From positions 1-40,403 of the forward strand of contig CAIMWA010000278.1 of assembly GCA_903845045.1 (NCBI GenBank): a stretch of 40,403 nt of DNA, read 5' to 3'. How positions within the stretch are numbered: position 1 is the first letter of the stretch; every line of letters begins with the position of its first letter. Source of the stretch: an uncultured delta proteobacterium (GTDB lineage: Bacteria; Myxococcota_A; Polyangia; Polyangiales; Ga0077539). The notes under the pieces are model-generated. The model saw nothing but the letters and a program-made list of their open reading frames with translations, was not told the DNA's origin and did not search any database. A program made the translations under genes and the position numbers. Positions 24,239 to 34,400 of the stretch are shown in pieces.

Positions 24239-25477
24239 TCAGAGCGGCTGCGGCGTCAACCGGCAGCCCTCGACGAGGTCATCGAAAGCCCGGCAGCGCG
24301 ACGGGTCGCTGACGGCGCGGGGAGGGCCGCCGAGGTACGCCCGGGTGAGAACGAATTGGTCCTCGCGGAGCGGAGCGCCATCGAGGTCGTAGGGGGCGAT
24401 GGAGCCAACCTGGTAGGTCGCGGCGATCTCGGAAAAACGAGCCTTCACGTGATCGAGCCGCGGGTCGAGCTCGAACAGCACCTCGCGCACTTCGGGCTGC
24501 AGCCGTACATAGGCGAGGAGCTTCTCGGCGACCATGCGAGGCATGTTCGCGCGCTCCCACTGCCGAACGCTCGGCTCGTCGATGAAGCCGTACGCTCGGG
24601 CGCGGAGGAGGAAGTGGCGACCCTTCAGGAAGTTGCCCTTGACCTCGGCGAAGCGCAGGCCCTGAAGGTAGGCGGGGCCGACGCGGGTATTGATGAAGCG
24701 GGCGAGCTCGCCCGGGTTGGCCTCGCCGGTGCGCCCCACGTAGACCTCGTACTGGGCGCGGTGCGCGTCGTGGTACCAGTTCTCGGTGAGCTCGAACTCC
24801 ATGCGCGGCTCGGTGTGCGCGTGCTTGTAGAAGATGTCCGGAATGACCGACACGTTACCGTGCTCGAGAAGGGTCCAGACGAGTGGCCACATGCCGAAGG
24901 TGTCGTCGTCGTAGCTGAAGAACCGCTGGCAGATCTCGGTGCGGCAGACGGGAAACCAGACGAGGGTGAAGCGGTTGAAGATGGTCAGCTTGTCGCCGTG
25001 GGCAAAGTCCTCGCGGGACTCCACGGAGCGGAAGGTACCGATGATGCGATCGGTGGTGCGGTTCCATTCCTGGTACGCACCGTAGACGGCGGTGATCGAG
25101 GGGTCTTCGTCCAAGATGCGCACCGCCGCCTGGATGCCGGCGTAGTCGATGGCATCGTCGTCGCTCAACGTGTAGAGGTAGCGTCCGGTCGCCAGCGCCA
25201 TCGCCGAGGCGAAATTGCGCATGGAGCCGACGTTCTCGGCGTGCCGCAGCGTCCGAAAGCGGGGGTGCCTGGCCCGGAATGCTTCGATGACAGCCGGCGT
25301 GTGGTCCGGCGATGCGTTGTCGGTCACGACGATCTCGACGTCGTCGCCGACGACTTCGTGAAGATGGTCGAGGGTCTCACGCAGGAGGTCGGGACGTCGA
25401 TACGTCGGGATGCAGATGCTGAGGGCCGGCCTGGCCGCGCGGGGCGCCGGGTCGCGAGGGGGGAGGGGGCTGCTCAT
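24239..25477 (-). CDS. GT2-family glycosyltransferase
   Basis: 412 residues. GT-A fold: PALSICIPTYRRPDLLRETL (17-36), VEIVVTDNASPDHTPAVI, and the acidic motif LYTLSDDDAIDY (SDDD at 105-108). The GT2 core resembles that of the 1000-residue protein at 31430-34432, sharing a RHAENxG segment. The C-terminal 180 residues are family-specific and unassigned. The start at 25477 gives a short Pro-rich leader; an extension to 25576 is rejected because it has no similarity and would leave very little space before the divergent gene. The likely role is adding one sugar to the glycan. Confidence 0.85.
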   Translation of the reverse strand: MSSPLPPRDPAPRAARPALSICIPTYRRPDLLRETLDHLHEVVGDDVEIVVTDNASPDHTPAVIEAFRARHPRFRTLRHAENVGSMRNFASAMALATGRYLYTLSDDDAIDYAGIQAAVRILDEDPSITAVYGAYQEWNRTTDRIIGTFRSVESREDFAHGDKLTIFNRFTLVWFPVCRTEICQRFFSYDDDTFGMWPLVWTLLEHGNVSVIPDIFYKHAHTEPRMEFELTENWYHDAHRAQYEVYVGRTGEANPGELARFINTRVGPAYLQGLRFAEVKGNFLKGRHFLLRARAYGFIDEPSVRQWERANMPRMVAEKLLAYVRLQPEVREVLFELDPRLDHVKARFSEIAATYQVGSIAPYDLDGAPLREDQFVLTRAYLGGPPRAVSDPSRCRAFDDLVEGCRLTPQPL

Positions 25478-25763
25478 CGTAGGTTCCGTTCGCAGCCGCG
25501 TCTCGAGAGGGGTCTGCGCGCCGCGCCCGGCGCGGTGAGTCGAAGGTACCGCCCCCGGGCACACCGACGCCCGCACGCGGCGAGGCGTGCGTCGATGTGC
25601 TGCTTGGGTTAGGGGAATTCGGGTGTGCCGTCAAGGCTCTCGGCGCGGCCGGCGCGAGGCGGGCCGCCGCAACCGCGAACCCGTTCGAACGCGGAGACAA
25701 CGGTGCGGGCTTTCGCGTAGAATGGCGGCGGAGCCGTCCGGCGGCTCGGAGGTCTTCGAGGCG

Positions 25764-27128
25764 ATGGACACGTTTCTTCCGATGGTCGACGGGGTGCTCG
25801 TCGCGGTTCCGGACTCGTTGGATCTGGCGGTTCCCTACGTGCTTCGGGAGCAGGGCGACTGGTTCGAGGAGGAGCTTCCGTTCGTGCGCCGCTTGCTCGG
25901 GGAGGGGGCGAAGGTCGTCGACATCGGGGCGAACTACGGTGTGTACACGTTGAGCATGGCGAGGCGTGTCGGTGACCGCGGAGCGGTCTGGGCGTTCGAG
26001 CCCGCACCTACGACCATGCGTTACCTGGAGCGCTCCCTCACCCGAAACGGGATGCCTCAGGTGCGAGCGCTGGAGATCGCACTCTCGAACCGCTCGGGCA
26101 GCACTGTGTTCCACGTGAGTCCGCATGCGGAGCTCAATTCGATGACGCCTGGCGCCGGCACCGAGGCCATCGAGGTCGCCCTGCAGACGCTCGACGCGGC
26201 GGCGCTGGAGCTGGGCTGGTCGGATATCGCCTTCATGAAGATCGATGCCGAGGGCGAGGAGTCTCGCATCCTCGAGGGCGGACGGGCGTTCTTCGCCCGG
26301 GAGTCGCCGCTCGTGATGTTCGAGATCCGGCATGGCGCGGAGCGAAATGACACGGTGATCGGGGAGTTTGCTTCCATGGGATATGGGCTCTTCCGATATG
26401 TTCCGGGGCTCGGTGCGCTGGCGCCGCTCGAGGGGCAGCCGGACGCCATGCTGCTCAACGTCTTCGCGGCGAAGCCCGACACGGCGAGCGCCCTGGAGCA
26501 GCGTGGATTGCTCGTGGGCCCGGCGGTCGTCGTGCCTCGCGAGGGGGCCTGGGAGACCCTCCGGACCACGGCGTACGGCTCGCTCTTCAGGCGTATCCAG
26601 ACTGCGGCCTCCCGACCCCGCGCCGAGGCCTACCTTCGCGCGCTCGATCACTACCTGACACCGGGCTCCCCATCGGAGCGGTTCGCGCATCTCGAGGCCT
26701 CCCACGGGCTGCTCAAGGAGGCTCTCGAGGCGTCCGCGTCGCTGCCGCGCCTGCAGACCTTTGCGCGCGTCGCGCGAGAGCTCGGACGTCGGGTCGAGGC
26801 CGTGCAGGCGCTGACCCTGATTCTCCAGTCGGTTCAAGACCCCCGATTCCTCGTCATCGACGAGCCGTTCGTTCCTGTGGCGCCTCGTTACGAGTCGCTG
26901 GACCCAGGCCCGGACGCGTCGCGCTGGTGCACCGCTGCCGCGCTCGAGGAGCGAGAAATGCTTCGGATGTTTTCGACGTTCTACGAGGCGAACCCTCCGC
27001 TGCAGACCTTTCAGGTCATGGCGCGGCTCGGCTTCATGAGCGAAGCGATGAAGCGCCGTTTGACGGTCATGGCAGAACGAGTCCGCTTCTCGCAGTTCGT
27101 CTCTCGCTCGGGTGCGGCGACGCCGTGA
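25764..27128 (+). CDS. FkbM methyltransferase with C-terminal helical domain shared with the flagellin-adjacent fusion
   Basis: 454 residues. Residues 1-240 form an FkbM domain: VPYVLREQGDWFEEELPFVR, VVDIGANYGVYTLSMARRVG (motif I), FMKIDAEGEESRILEGG. Residues about 250-454 form a helical domain that includes FLVIDEPFVPVAPRYESLDP and ends with a LGFMSEAMKRRL-type segment. Both parts are homologous, in the same order, to residues about 655-1098 of the GT41 fusion at 293-3589 (compare YTLREQGDWSDSELRFVR and GFMTPSMERRKKLL there). So this is a free-standing version of that module. GGAGG lies 11 nt before the ATG at 25764; an ATG at 25722 is an alternative start. The substrate is probably a sugar hydroxyl. 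Confidence 0.85.
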   Translation: MDTFLPMVDGVLVAVPDSLDLAVPYVLREQGDWFEEELPFVRRLLGEGAKVVDIGANYGVYTLSMARRVGDRGAVWAFEPAPTTMRYLERSLTRNGMPQVRALEIALSNRSGSTVFHVSPHAELNSMTPGAGTEAIEVALQTLDAAALELGWSDIAFMKIDAEGEESRILEGGRAFFARESPLVMFEIRHGAERNDTVIGEFASMGYGLFRYVPGLGALAPLEGQPDAMLLNVFAAKPDTASALEQRGLLVGPAVVVPREGAWETLRTTAYGSLFRRIQTAASRPRAEAYLRALDHYLTPGSPSERFAHLEASHGLLKEALEASASLPRLQTFARVARELGRRVEAVQALTLILQSVQDPRFLVIDEPFVPVAPRYESLDPGPDASRWCTAAALEEREMLRMFSTFYEANPPLQTFQVMARLGFMSEAMKRRLTVMAERVRFSQFVSRSGAATP

Positions 27129-27156
27129 CGCGGCCCGCCTCGTCGCCGTGCTCGGA

Positions 27157-28434
27157 CTACGGAGGCGCCATCGCAGATGCTTCGGTCAATGCCTGCGACA
27201 GCCACGCTGGGGCCGGCGATGCATCGTGGGGCGTGGCGACCGCGCTCGGCCGAAGGTACAGGAAGAGCGCGAGCAGCAGGATCGACCGATCCGCACCCGC
27301 GACGTTGGCGACGGCGCGCTCGAGGTCGACGACGATGCGGACATCGTCGTCGTCCAGCGGGTGGTCCTGGATGCCCGACGCGTAGAGACGGCGAAACAGT
27401 TCGCCCGCCCCCGCCGACCAGATGCCTTCGCGCGTCGCGGCGTCGTACGGGCGAAGCCACAGTTGCAGTGCTTCGCGCCGCATCTTCCGCAGCGACGAGA
27501 GACCCTGACCGTCGATTGCGACGCGCGCAGGATCCGGCGTGGCGGCGACTGGCGTCGCAGCCGCATCCGTCGAACGTGGAGCGTGCGCGCGCACGCGCCG
27601 GAGAGGCCCGAAGCGGGGGTCCGACGCGAGGATCCGGAGCATCAACTGGGTGTCCCCCGGGATCACGCCGTCAGCGGTGTTCTTCCAGGTGGCCTGACGG
27701 GCGTGCATCCGAAAGACCGAGAGCTCCTCGTCGACGAACGCGACCTTGGCGTGGCAGAAGACGCGGAGCCACATCTCGACATCGACCACCTGCCGAAGGC
27801 GGGCGTCGAAGCCGCCGATGCGTTCGAACAGGTCCTTGCGAAGCAGCACCGTGGTCGGCTCGCCCACCTTGTTGATCGGACCGTGGAGCAGGCGAGGGTC
27901 CGAGAGGAGCTCGATGCCATCCTGCATCGCGGCGAGACGGGTCCATCCGCGCGGAAGGTTCGTCGCATTCGCCGTGTCTTCGGACGTGAACATCGTCGGG
28001 CCGCCGTCGGCCTCGGTGAGGATGCTCCGGCGGGAAAAAACCAGTCCCACGTCGGGGTCGCCGCCGGTCGCTGCCACGAGCCGGGCGACGCAGGTCGGGA
28101 GGAGCAGGTCGTCCTGGAACAAGTACTTCACGTAGACGCCGCGGGCCTCGGCCGCGAGGTGGTTCCAATTCGGCACCATGCCGAGGCGCGGGTGCGCGAG
28201 GACCCGCACGATGTCGGGATGGGCCGCCCGGTAGCGCTCGAGGATGGCCGGCGTCTCGTCCGTCGACCCGTCGTCGGAGAGCAGGATCTCGAAGGGAGCG
28301 TAGGTCTGCGCGAGCGCGCTCTCGAGGGCCGCCTCGAGGAAGCGCGCCCCGTTGTACGTCGGCACGCAGATGCTGACGAGCGGGTGCGCCGGCCCGCACT
28401 CAGCCGTGGAATCGTCGGGCTTCGGAGTGATCAC
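27157..28434 (-). CDS. GT2-family glycosyltransferase with C-terminal helical extension
   Basis: About 425 residues. GT-A motifs: [20 protein letters not shown] (18-37), [18 protein letters not shown] and [16 protein letters not shown] (acidic QDD at 107-109), followed by a [20 protein letters not shown] acceptor-region strand and [10 protein letters not shown]. After about residue 300 an unassigned helical region contains [20 protein letters not shown]. The start is ambiguous: GTG at 28434 is used, and GTG at 28446 is equally possible; neither has a strong ribosome site. It converges on the FkbM gene with a 28-bp gap and diverges from rfbA. Confidence 0.83.
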   Translation of the reverse strand: MITPKPDDSTAECGPAHPLVSICVPTYNGARFLEAALESALAQTYAPFEILLSDDGSTDETPAILERYRAAHPDIVRVLAHPRLGMVPNWNHLAAEARGVYVKYLFQDDLLLPTCVARLVAATGGDPDVGLVFSRRSILTEADGGPTMFTSEDTANATNLPRGWTRLAAMQDGIELLSDPRLLHGPINKVGEPTTVLLRKDLFERIGGFDARLRQVVDVEMWLRVFCHAKVAFVDEELSVFRMHARQATWKNTADGVIPGDTQLMLRILASDPRFGPLRRVRAHAPRSTDAAATPVAATPDPARVAIDGQGLSSLRKMRREALQLWLRPYDAATREGIWSAGAGELFRRLYASGIQDHPLDDDDVRIVVDLERAVANVAGADRSILLLALFLYLRPSAVATPHDASPAPAWLSQALTEASAMAPP

Positions 28435-28562
28435 GAGGGGCCGCACGGTACCACGGCGGGCGACGGAGAGTGTTCCCAAGCAGGGGCAGACGCGATAGAA
28501 CCCGGCGCCGTGACGCGAGCTCCATCGAATCGCCGCCGCACGCACGCAGGAGGGCCTCGCTC

Positions 28563-29435
28563 GTGAAGGGAATCATCCTCGCCGGCGGCGCCGGTACGCG
28601 CCTCCACCCGATCACGCGGGTCGTCTCGAAGCAGCTCCTGCCCGTCTACGACAAGCCGATGATCTACTACCCGCTCAGCACCCTCATGCTGGCGGGCATC
28701 CGCGAGATCCTCGTGATCTCGACGCCGTCGGACACCCCGCGGTTCCGCGAGCTGCTGGGCGACGGGTCGCAGTGGGGTCTGTCCCTCGAGTACGCGGTGC
28801 AGCCCCATCCGGGCGGGCTCGCGCAGGCCTTTCTCATCGGCCGGGAGTTCATCGGCTCGAGCCGTGTGTCCCTCGTGCTCGGCGACAACATCTTCTATGG
28901 ACACGGGCTCGTCGAGCTGATGCACGCCGCCGTGGCTCGCACCTGCGGTGCGACGGTCTTCGGCTACCACGTTCGCGACCCCGAGCGTTACGGCGTCGTC
29001 GAGCTCGATCGCGAGCGCCGCGCGGTGTCGATCGTCGAGAAGCCGAGCGTTCCAAAGAGCAACTACGCGGTCACCGGGCTCTACTTCTACGACAACGACG
29101 TGGTCGACATCGCGGCGGGGCTGACGCCGTCGGCGCGCGGCGAGCTCGAGATCACGAGCGTGAACCAGGCGTACCTCGCGCGGGGCGACCTCTACGTCGA
29201 GCTCATGGGCCGGGGCTATGCGTGGCTCGACACGGGAACGCATGAATCGCTCTCACAGGCGTCGAACTTCATCCAGACCCTCGAGGAGCGGCAGGGGTTG
29301 AAGGTCGCGTGTCCGGAAGAGATCGCCTTCGGGCTCGGGTACATCGATCGCGATCGCCTCTTTGCGCTCGCCGATCCGATGAAGAACAACGCCTACGGCA
29401 AGTACCTTCTCGCGCTCGCGGATCGGACGGAGTGA
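28563..29435 (+). CDS. rfbA: Glucose-1-phosphate thymidylyltransferase RfbA/RmlA
   Basis: 290 residues, the normal RmlA length. The N-terminal nucleotide-binding signature is [20 protein letters not shown], followed by [52 protein letters not shown] and [13 protein letters not shown], all RmlA landmarks. It makes dTDP-glucose from dTTP and glucose-1-phosphate, the first step to dTDP-deoxysugars such as rhamnose, viosamine or fucosamine derivatives. The GTG start at 28563 is supported by AGGAGG 9 nt upstream. The partner genes rmlB, rmlC and rmlD are not in the window, so the 4,6-dehydratase must be encoded elsewhere. Confidence 0.96.
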   Translation: MKGIILAGGAGTRLHPITRVVSKQLLPVYDKPMIYYPLSTLMLAGIREILVISTPSDTPRFRELLGDGSQWGLSLEYAVQPHPGGLAQAFLIGREFIGSSRVSLVLGDNIFYGHGLVELMHAAVARTCGATVFGYHVRDPERYGVVELDRERRAVSIVEKPSVPKSNYAVTGLYFYDNDVVDIAAGLTPSARGELEITSVNQAYLARGDLYVELMGRGYAWLDTGTHESLSQASNFIQTLEERQGLKVACPEEIAFGLGYIDRDRLFALADPMKNNAYGKYLLALADRTE

Positions 29436-29485
29436 TGGCCGCCGGTTCTTTGGGTGTTTGCGGGGACGAGTCGAGAGGTTGATCG

Positions 29486-30205
29486 ATGCACAACGGACGG
29501 ATCGCGGTGCTCCTCCCTTCGAGGTTTCGCCCGGCGGGCCTGCGGCGGGCGGCGGAGAGCTGGCGCGCGCACAGCGTTGAGTCGGACATCGTCTTCGGCT
29601 TCCAGGAGGACGATCCGGACCTCGCCGAGAACGTCGCCATCGCCGGCGGGTATCCGCACCACCTCTTCGAGAACATCGGCCTGGCAGCCAAGGCCAACGC
29701 GCTGTGCGAGGCGATGCCCGGGTACGCCGGGTACATGATCCTGAACGACGACCAGATCATCCACACGCCGGGGTGGGACCGGGTCCTCTTGGATGCCATC
29801 GACGAGTTCGAGCGCGATCGGGGCCACCGCCTCGTCATTCCGCACTGGCGCGACGGCATCCACGACGAGCGGCTGCCTCAAGGCTTCGTGACGGCGGAGC
29901 TGCTCGCGATCACGCAGAGCTACCTGCCACGCGGATACATGCGGCACCTCTTCACCGACAACTACTTCAAGTTCATCGGCGAGACGTGCGGCATGCTCCG
30001 GTACGTGCCCGAGGTCTTCATCGAGCACCTCCACTTCGTGAACGGCAAGGCCAAGCCCGATGCGAATTACGCCGAGACGCAGAACTCGGTGGCGTACCGG
30101 CGCGACGAGGCTCAGTTCAGGCGCTGGATGAACGAGGGGGCGTTGCCCATGATGGCTGCGATCTTTGCAGAGATCAGGCTGCGGCTCCAGGCACGCGCAC
30201 CCTGA
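29486..30205 (+). CDS. Small GT-A-like glycosyltransferase, family not recognised
   Basis: 239 residues. The start GRIAVLLPSRFRPAGLRRAA resembles a GT-A N-terminal strand, and GYAGYMILNDDQIIHTPGWD carries an acidic NDD motif (87-89) where GT2-like enzymes bind metal and nucleotide. The family 'VD.gStD' strand is replaced by VFGFQEDDPDLAE, so it is not a standard GT2. The later segment FIEHLHFVNGKAKPDANYAE is distinctive. GAGAGG lies 7 nt before the ATG. It follows rfbA by 50 bp, so co-transcription is likely. It converges on the next gene with only 4 nt between stops. Confidence 0.65.
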   Translation: MHNGRIAVLLPSRFRPAGLRRAAESWRAHSVESDIVFGFQEDDPDLAENVAIAGGYPHHLFENIGLAAKANALCEAMPGYAGYMILNDDQIIHTPGWDRVLLDAIDEFERDRGHRLVIPHWRDGIHDERLPQGFVTAELLAITQSYLPRGYMRHLFTDNYFKFIGETCGMLRYVPEVFIEHLHFVNGKAKPDANYAETQNSVAYRRDEAQFRRWMNEGALPMMAAIFAEIRLRLQARAP

Positions 30206-30209
30206 TCGA

Positions 30210-31328
30210 TCATCCGATCGGGAGTACCGAGGCGAGCCACGCGCGGTCCGTTGCGATGCCCTCGCGATGCCTCGCCACCGCCCCGTGGAGCATGCGAAGC
30301 GCGACCTCGCGCCGCCCCTGCGCGAGCAGCAGCGCCGCGAAGCCGCCGACCGCGTCGAGCTTCACGCTCGCCAGGTTGCACGGCGGCAGGAACGCCCGAT
30401 CGTTCACGTCGAGGGCCGTGAGGTAGGCCTCCGCCGCCCGGTCCGCGCGACCCCGCGCTCGCTCGCAGTGTCCGCGGAGCACCAAGAGCTCTGGATGCCT
30501 GGATGGCGTGGCGGCTCCGGTGCCCATCGCCGCGAGGGCCTCGTCGTGGCGCCCGAGTCGGACGAGGCACGTCGCGATGCGCACCGTGGACGCCTCTCCG
30601 ATGGCATCGCCAGCCGGCACGAGGGCCGCGCATCGGCGGTAGCTCGCGAGGGCGGACTCGGTGTCGCCGAGGTCGAGCTGCGCGCCGGCGAGGAGGAAGT
30701 GCAGCATCGGCGGCAACGATCCGTGCGACTCGAGCTGGTGCTCGAAGATGGCGCGGTTGCGCCGTTGCTTCTCGAGGTTTCGCGCCGGGTCCGCGTAGCC
30801 GTCGTGGAGGATCTCGACGTCGCTGTCGACGACGGGAACGGCGGCGCTCCGCAGCGCGTCGCCGACCTGCTCGTGCACGGGCCACGCGTACCGGACGTCG
30901 GCGCGGTTCGGGAACAGCCGGATGATGCGGACCAGCATGCCGCTGCGTCCGTCGGCGGCGACGTTGTTCTGCACGAGGTTGAACGCGACGGCCGGATCTC
31001 CGGTGCGAGGCGTGTGTTCGTCGAGGAGTTCGCGCAGCGCGGCGCGGTGCGGTGCGGTGAGCTGCTCATCGGCGTCGAGCACGAGGATCCAGCACCCCGT
31101 CGCCTCGCTCAGCGATCGGTTGCGGGCGTGGGCGAAGTCGCGGGTCCACGGCTGTTCGATGACGCGAGCCCCGGCGGCGAGGGCGGCGTCTTGCGAGCCG
31201 TCGGTGGATCCGGTGTCGACGACGACGATCTCGTCGGCGAGGTCACCGACCGACGCGAGGCAGCGCGCGAGCAAGGCGCGCTCGTCGCGGACGATCATGC
31301 ACAGCGAGAGGCGCGGGCGGGCGGTCAT
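30210..31328 (-). CDS. GT2 glycosyltransferase with TPR C-terminal part
   Basis: 372 residues. GT2 motifs: RLSLCMIVRDERALLARCLA (6-25), EIVVVDTGSTDGSQD, DFAHARNRSL and the DADEQ acidic motif (85-89). TPR-like repeats follow from about residue 200 (GDTESALASYRRCAALVPAG; GRADRAAEAYLTALDVNDRA). This is the shortest of three paralogues with this layout (see 8255-9997 and 35196-37085). The WaaE-like GT2 type is often used for core or protein-linked sugars. The ATG at 31328 is the only in-frame start before the domain. Divergent from the 1000-residue glycosyltransferase. Confidence 0.83.
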   Translation of the reverse strand: MTARPRLSLCMIVRDERALLARCLASVGDLADEIVVVDTGSTDGSQDAALAAGARVIEQPWTRDFAHARNRSLSEATGCWILVLDADEQLTAPHRAALRELLDEHTPRTGDPAVAFNLVQNNVAADGRSGMLVRIIRLFPNRADVRYAWPVHEQVGDALRSAAVPVVDSDVEILHDGYADPARNLEKQRRNRAIFEHQLESHGSLPPMLHFLLAGAQLDLGDTESALASYRRCAALVPAGDAIGEASTVRIATCLVRLGRHDEALAAMGTGAATPSRHPELLVLRGHCERARGRADRAAEAYLTALDVNDRAFLPPCNLASVKLDAVGGFAALLLAQGRREVALRMLHGAVARHREGIATDRAWLASVLPIG

Positions 31329-31429
31329 CGGGGCGAGGATGCCTCGTGAACGGATCCCGCACCAAGGGTCGTCGCCGCGGCGCGCGGACGTCTTGCACCG
31401 CGTCGGCGCGCCGCCCTATGGTGCCGCCC

Positions 31430-34400
31430 ATGCTGCCGCCTGGACGGGACGTGACGTCGCTGCACGAGGCGTCGCCGGAGGCCGCGGCCGACGGCGATTC
31501 CGTGAGCCATCTCGATGCGAACCTCGCGGCGATCGCAGCGCACGATGCGGTCCTCGCGCGGCGTCTCCGACTGCCGGTGGGCAGCGCCCAGGTGCGGGAC
31601 GGCGATGATGGCCTCGAACGCCAACACCGCAGGGCGTGGCGGCGTTTGCGCCTCGGTGCCTACGAGGTGGCGGGCTTCGAGGCGGCGGCCGCGGGGCACC
31701 CGCACGTCTTGGCGTTCGGCGTCGGCGACGGCGGCCACGTCGTGTCGCGGCTGCGCCTCCGCGCCGACGCCCGCGTCACCGTGTGGGACCGCGATCCCGA
31801 GCTGCTTCGCCGGTTTCTCGACGCCTTCGACCTCGTGGAAGTCATCGCCGCGGGCCGCCTCGCGGTCGCCCTGACGACGGACCTCGTCGCGCTCGTCGGA
31901 GATCCTGCGACGGCGTTCTGGGCACACCCGACTGCGCGCGTGCAGTACGTCGAGGAGTGGCGAATCGTCGAGGCAGGCGCGGCTGCGACGGCTCCGTGGG
32001 CGCTCGTGGTGTCCGGCGGGCTCTTCGTCGACGACCTCGAGGACGCGCTGCGCGACGAGGGCTATCGTGTCTTTCCGCTCGACGCGACGGTGCTCGCTCC
32101 GGAGGAGATGAGCGGTCACGTCCGCGCGCTGCGACCTCGCGTCGTGGCCGCCATCAACTACAAGAACGGCCTCGCCGAGTTCTGCGCCGCCGAGGGCGTT
32201 CCGTTGGTCTCCTGGGAGATCGATCCCACCACGGACCGCGTCGCGCCGTTGGCTTCCAAAGCTCCCGGTGCGCACATCTTCACGTACCGCGCGGCGCAGG
32301 TGGCCGAGTTCGAGGGTGCCGGCTTCACACACGTCGAGTACCTGCCGCTCGCCTCGAACCCCGAGCGCCGCGCCCCTCCTGCGGCCGATGCCGATGACGA
32401 GAAGAACTATGGCGTTCCCGTCGCGTTCGTCGGCGCGAGCCTGCGGGATCAAGTCGACAAGCACTACCTCTCGCTCGTAGAGATCGTCGAGGCCGCGCGG
32501 GGGCGCGGCGGCGGGGTGCTGGCCGACTTCGATCGGCGCCTCGGGGGCATCCTCGAGGCGCAGTCGCAAGACTTCTCGCGGTACCTCATCCCCGAGCTCT
32601 GGCCTCGCTTCTTCGGCGATTTCGGGCTCCCGACGGGCGGGCCCGGCGAGGACCCGATGCAGCTCGTGGCGGAGATCGCGGCGGCGGACAAGCGCCTCGC
32701 GTACGTGGCGATGCTGGCCGATCGGGGCGTGCACGTGTGGGGCGACGAGGGCTTCGCACCGATCGCCGAGCTCGGCGTGCAGTACCGGGGTCCAGCGGGG
32801 CACTTTCACGAGCTCAACAAGATCTACGGCCACGCCCGCATCAACGTCGACATCGGGCGCCTCTACCAATCCGACATCGTGACCATGCGCGTCTTCGACG
32901 TGCTCGCCTGCGGCGGCTTCGTGCTCACGGAGTGGAACGAAGCCCTCGCCGCGCTCTTCGACGTCGGACGGGAGATCGAGACCTACCGCACCGTCGACGA
33001 GATGCTCGCGAAGGTCGATCACTATGCCGCGCATCCCGACGAGGCTCGCGCCATCGCCGAGCGCGGGCGCGCGCGGGTGCTGCGCGACCACACCATCCGG
33101 GCGCGGGTGCAGTACATGCTGCGCACGGTGTTCGCCCACGACGGCTCCGCGAAGCCGTCGCCGACGCCAGCGGTCGCGGCCGTCCCGCGCCTGGCCGGGC
33201 CCTCCGCGGAGGCCCGGCCGACGGTCAGCTTCTGCGTGCCCACGTTCAACCGTGCGCGGTACCTGCGTTCACTGTTGACGATGCTCGAAGACGGGCTGCG
33301 GACGTTCCCGCATACGTTCGAGGTCGTCATCGGCGACAACGCGTCGACGGACGACACGCACGCCGTGGTGGAGTCCTTCGCGGGTCGCCTGCCGCTTCGT
33401 TCGGTGCGCCACGCGGAGAACCGCGGGCCCTACGCCAACCTCTTCTCCACGTACGAGCGCGCGCGGGGTGAGTTCCTCGTGTACGTCGCCGACGACGACA
33501 TGATCGACCCGTCGGCGCTCTCGGAGATCGTGACGGCGATGGAGCGCGACCCGTCGGTCGGCGTCACCTACGCTCCGTGGCTCGTCCACGACCTCGTCGA
33601 GGGAAAGAGCCATGGGCCGTTCTACGAGCAGCCGAGCGATGTTCGCATCCGTCGACGGGACCACCGCGCGCTGCTGGATCACCTCCTGAGGAGCCGCGCC
33701 TTTCCCGAGATCGGGGTGCTGCGCGCGTCCATGTGGCGGAAGCGCCGTCCGCGCGTCTATGCCTCTGCATACTGGTCCTTCGCCCATGTCACGGAGTACC
33801 TGCACGAGGCAGATGTCGCCTTTGCGTCGCGTCCCTATTACATCTCCATTTCGCGGTATTTTCCCGACGACGATCGTGCGCAGCTGGGATTGCAGGAGGC
33901 AAGCGCGGGTTGGGATTCGTACCGCGGCGGCCTGGAGACGGTCCTCGCACACGCGGCCGTGGACGAACGCGATCGGCAGGGCTGTCTTCGACGCATCGAT
34001 GAGATGGTCGCGATTCGCATCGAGGTGGCAATTCGCCTGCGTACCCAGAAGGACGCCGACGCCATCGAGTGCTACCTGCTCGCCCAGCGGGGACGCGCAC
34101 TAGGCATCGAGCGCCATCTGGCCTTGCCGATGCGTGCGTTCGCGCTGCGAGCGGGCTACTGGCACCTGGTGCACGACGCCGAACTTCGGTACGCGTACCC
34201 GGCCGTGGTGTGCGTCGATGCGCTCCCGGAAGGCCACGCCTCGTTTCTCGAACGCATCGGCGGCGGACGGGTGTCGTTCCCCGCAGGCCCGCTGGACCTC
34301 ACGACGCTGCGAGACTGCGTCGCCTACTTTCGTACGGCGCCGAGGTTCGATGCCGCGGCCGCGGCGGCGCTCGAAGCCGCGAACGTCCTCGTGGTCACCG

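Noticed and set aside
25377..26837. A 486-codon minus-strand frame over the FkbM gene
   Set aside because: Antisense shadow of the FkbM protein, whose motifs are clear on the plus strand.
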